From contig NC_011832.1 of the NCBI RefSeq assembly GCF_000021965.1, forward strand, positions 620,001 through 684,000: a stretch of 64,000 nucleotides of DNA. Reading direction: 5' to 3'. The notes beneath the pieces are model-generated. The model searched no databases. It was given only the letters and a program-made list of their open reading frames with translations, and had not been told where the DNA came from. This document shows positions 62,003-64,000 of the stretch, piece after piece. A program made the translations under genes and the position numbers. The stretch comes from Methanosphaerula palustris E1-9c. GTDB taxonomy: Archaea > Halobacteriota > Methanomicrobia > Methanomicrobiales > Methanospirillaceae. Position 1 is the first letter of the stretch; each line of letters starts with the position of its first letter.

Positions 62003-63388
62003 ATGAAGGGAAATTTGAGAACCAGAATTACAATGAGTGTGGTGCTGGGACTGCTCGTCGCCGGGTTGTTCCTCATCTCTTCAGCATCGGCAGTCGACGT
62101 AACTGGACCGGTGGTGATCGACAGCCCTGGGACCTATGAACTGCAGAAGGATATCACCAGCACCAGCGAACCAGTCTGCATTGAGATTCGATCCTCTGAT
62201 GTCAAACTTGAAGGAAACGGCCACATAATTTCGGGGAATGATGTCAGCAACTCGTGCGGTGTCCTCGTACACGGCTCGTCCGCCCTGAGCAATGTGACAG
62301 TCCGCAATATTGTGGTCAAGGACTGGTACTTCGGTGTCTACTTCTGGAACGTCAAATCGAGTTCCATCCGGAATGTTGACGCCAGAAGCGACTACTTTGG
62401 TATCTCCTTAAACCCGGGTACTGGTGTCTCGATCACAGGCAACATCCTGCGCGGCAACACCCACGGGCTTGTGCTCACCTCCTCGACTGGGACGACCATC
62501 ACCGATAATCATATCTTTGGGAATGAGGGTGATGGGATCTCCATCGTCTCATCCTCAGGGAACACCATCACCAACAATGAACTGAACAATGCCAAGAATG
62601 TCGGGTTCGTCGGGTCGACCGGGTCCAACACCTGGAGTGGATCGGTGACCAGCGGCAGAAATATCATTGGGGGACCAGTTACTGGCGGAAATTACTGGGC
62701 AACGCCGGCAGGGGATGGATTCTCCCAGGTCAATGTGGATAAGGAAGAGAACGGTATCTCCACCGTTCCTTACACACTGAAGTCCGGCAATGTGGACCAG
62801 TGCCCGCTCGTGATGGAGTCAGAGGACGGTGCTGTATCGAACGTCACTGCAAAGCCGGTCACGACCAAGCCGACCACCACGGCGAATGTCTCTCCGAACA
62901 CCACGTCGACCACTTCATCATCTACATTCCAGGTCCCCTATGTCGGACACATTCTCCCGTCCCAGATCGAGGCAGAGGACTATGATATGGGTGGTGAAGG
63001 GGTGGGGTACCACTACTCTGGTTCATCCAACAAGTACAGCATCTACCGTGTTGGTGGGGTGAAGATCGAGCGGAATGCCACTGAAAAGTTCTACTATGTT
63101 TCGAATCTCAAGTACGGTGACTGGTTGAAGTACACCGTGTCTGTTCCCCAGGATGGCACCTATCAACTCACCTTCCGCGCAGCGGCGGTCTCGGACAAGC
63201 AGTACGTAGTCGTCACCGATGATAACGATAAATCGGTCAGTGCCGCGGCCTGGCTCCGGCAGACCCTGAGTATGGACCGTTTCGCTACCTCTCCAGCAGT
63301 GTCGATCCATCTGACCAAGGGCACCCATGTGTTGAAGGTCTTCTCGTACGGGAACGAGAACATCGATTCCTTCACACTCTCCCGTTGA
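62003..63388 (+). CDS. Secreted NosD-type beta-helix protein with C-terminal CBM6
   Basis: 461 residues. Signal peptide 1-31 (MSVVLGLLVAGLFLISSASA). Residues about 45-255: right-handed beta-helix of the NosD/PbH1 type (VKLEGNGHIISGND, then VSITGNILRGNTHGLVLTSS, TITDNHIFGNEGDG). A Thr-rich linker follows, then a CBM6-like module at 315-461 (SQIEAEDYDMGGEGVGYHYS, then GTHVLKVFSYGNENIDSF). The module shares its IEAE.YD.GG pattern with the one in the dehydrogenase at 50400. Likely binds polysaccharide outside the cell. Confidence 0.85.
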   Translation: MKGNLRTRITMSVVLGLLVAGLFLISSASAVDVTGPVVIDSPGTYELQKDITSTSEPVCIEIRSSDVKLEGNGHIISGNDVSNSCGVLVHGSSALSNVTVRNIVVKDWYFGVYFWNVKSSSIRNVDARSDYFGISLNPGTGVSITGNILRGNTHGLVLTSSTGTTITDNHIFGNEGDGISIVSSSGNTITNNELNNAKNVGFVGSTGSNTWSGSVTSGRNIIGGPVTGGNYWATPAGDGFSQVNVDKEENGISTVPYTLKSGNVDQCPLVMESEDGAVSNVTAKPVTTKPTTTANVSPNTTSTTSSSTFQVPYVGHILPSQIEAEDYDMGGEGVGYHYSGSSNKYSIYRVGGVKIERNATEKFYYVSNLKYGDWLKYTVSVPQDGTYQLTFRAAAVSDKQYVVVTDDNDKSVSAAAWLRQTLSMDRFATSPAVSIHLTKGTHVLKVFSYGNENIDSFTLSR

Positions 63389-63517
63389 ACCCCAGGGCTC
63401 TGATGTCCTGCACAATTCTCTCTTTTTGATCGCCCTGCTGATGGTATCTCCTGGTTTTCATCTCCTGCAGGAGCACTAGACATAAACCAGAATACAGACA
63501 AGCAGTATCTGCAGATC

Positions 63518-64000
63518 ATGATGATAATCCCGCTTTTAATCGCGGCAGTGGCGATCGGGTTCACGCTGCTGTACGCTTCGGTTCTCGATATCAGAGATCG
63601 ACGTGTACCGTTTAAGACCTGGTACCCGATGCTGGTCATCTCGGTTCCTGCTGCAGTTCTCTTCTATCTGACTCTGTCGGACTGGACGCTCGGTGGGCGG
63701 TACCTGATCGCAGCCCTGATCTTTTCAGGTTTCTTCTATCTCTGTGCCTCGTTCGGTCTCTTCGGCGGGGCGGATGCCTGGGCTCTGATCTTCATCTCGC
63801 TCTTGATTCCGACTTTTCCGGCCCAGCCGTTGCTTGGTTATACCGCGACTGGCTTCTTCCCGTTCACCGTGCTGGTCAATTCGTTGATCTTCGCTCTGAT
63901 CGCTCCGGTCGGGATCTTTCTCATCAACCGGATCAGGGGGAACAGGGGTCCGCTCATCTGTCAGTTCATGGGATTCCCGGTCAACAGTGCAGATCTGACC
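63518..64000 (+). CDS. A24 family prepilin peptidase, truncated by the window end
   Basis: 161 codons without a stop; the gene continues beyond the window. Several membrane helices. The two catalytic aspartates of A24 peptidases are present: YASVLDIRDRRVPFKTWYPM and LFGGADAWALIF (GxGD-like GGAD). Cleaves signal peptides of type IV pilin-like or archaellin proteins. The start is one of two adjacent ATGs at 63518 and 63521; 129 bp after the NosD gene. Confidence 0.85.
   Translation, partial: MMIIPLLIAAVAIGFTLLYASVLDIRDRRVPFKTWYPMLVISVPAAVLFYLTLSDWTLGGRYLIAALIFSGFFYLCASFGLFGGADAWALIFISLLIPTFPAQPLLGYTATGFFPFTVLVNSLIFALIAPVGIFLINRIRGNRGPLICQFMGFPVNSADLT

Overview
The window reads as chromosomal DNA of a hydrogenotrophic methanogenic archaeon, most likely of the order Methanomicrobiales. 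The evidence is four of the five coenzyme F430 genes (cfbA, cfbE, cfbD, cfbB at 54661-58716), genes resembling methanogenesis marker proteins 8 and 9, a TrpB2-type tryptophan synthase, archaeal TATA-like promoters, and secreted PKD, NosD and CBM6 proteins typical of that group. The backbone is GC-rich. The stretch 7320-11690 is strikingly AT-rich and looks acquired.

Layout. 224-4636: a UvrD/RecB-type helicase-nuclease and a secreted PKD protein. 4870-6850: non-coding DNA with three diverged copies of a roughly 340 bp element built from nested inverted repeats of a TTTGC(A/T)GCA word. I regard this as the strongest candidate for something undescribed. 7034-11656: a defence-type island with a RecB-nuclease remnant, a Kiwa-like pair (kwaA, kwaB), a Cas4-like PD-(D/E)XK protein and a HEPN protein. 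11700-17990: phosphoglycerate mutase, an AlbA_2 regulator, a Cache lipoprotein and a zinc-ribbon protein, mixed with gene fragments and a 93 bp repeat present twice at 90 percent identity. 17996-28944: B12-binding radical SAM protein (one cluster cysteine replaced by serine), SLC13/ArsB-type permease, pirin, a coupled methyltransferase/metallo-hydrolase pair, a Cys/Met PLP enzyme, marker 8, a ZIP transporter and a DUF2252 protein.

29027-35289 is a copper-handling operon: CopZ-like chaperone, HMA-membrane protein, P1B copper ATPase, an internally duplicated exported protein and an exported cupredoxin, preceded by a membrane-anchored double winged-helix regulator. 35384-37866 holds an ATP-NAD kinase-like gene and trpB2. 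A chimeric pseudogene at 29027-29400 is made from pieces of these two genes, joined at short microhomologies. 38019-50059: TPR protein, CPBP and histidine-kinase fragments, a flavin disulfide reductase, a large PAS histidine kinase, an AAA+ ATPase with a C-terminal RyR domain, a dockerin-like remnant, TetR with two flavodoxin-fold reductases, and an internally deleted flavin reductase. 50400-53486: a secreted CBM6 / glucose-sorbosone dehydrogenase / cupredoxin fusion and a small exported protein.

53627-64000 is core methanogen biology: tRNA-Glu(TTC), branched-chain aminotransferase, the F430 genes in overlapping order, an Hjc-like nuclease, a coupled marker 9 / CitG-like / DUF447 operon, a secreted NosD-CBM6 protein and the start of an A24 prepilin peptidase that runs off the end. 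All family calls are from reading motifs; no database search was run.
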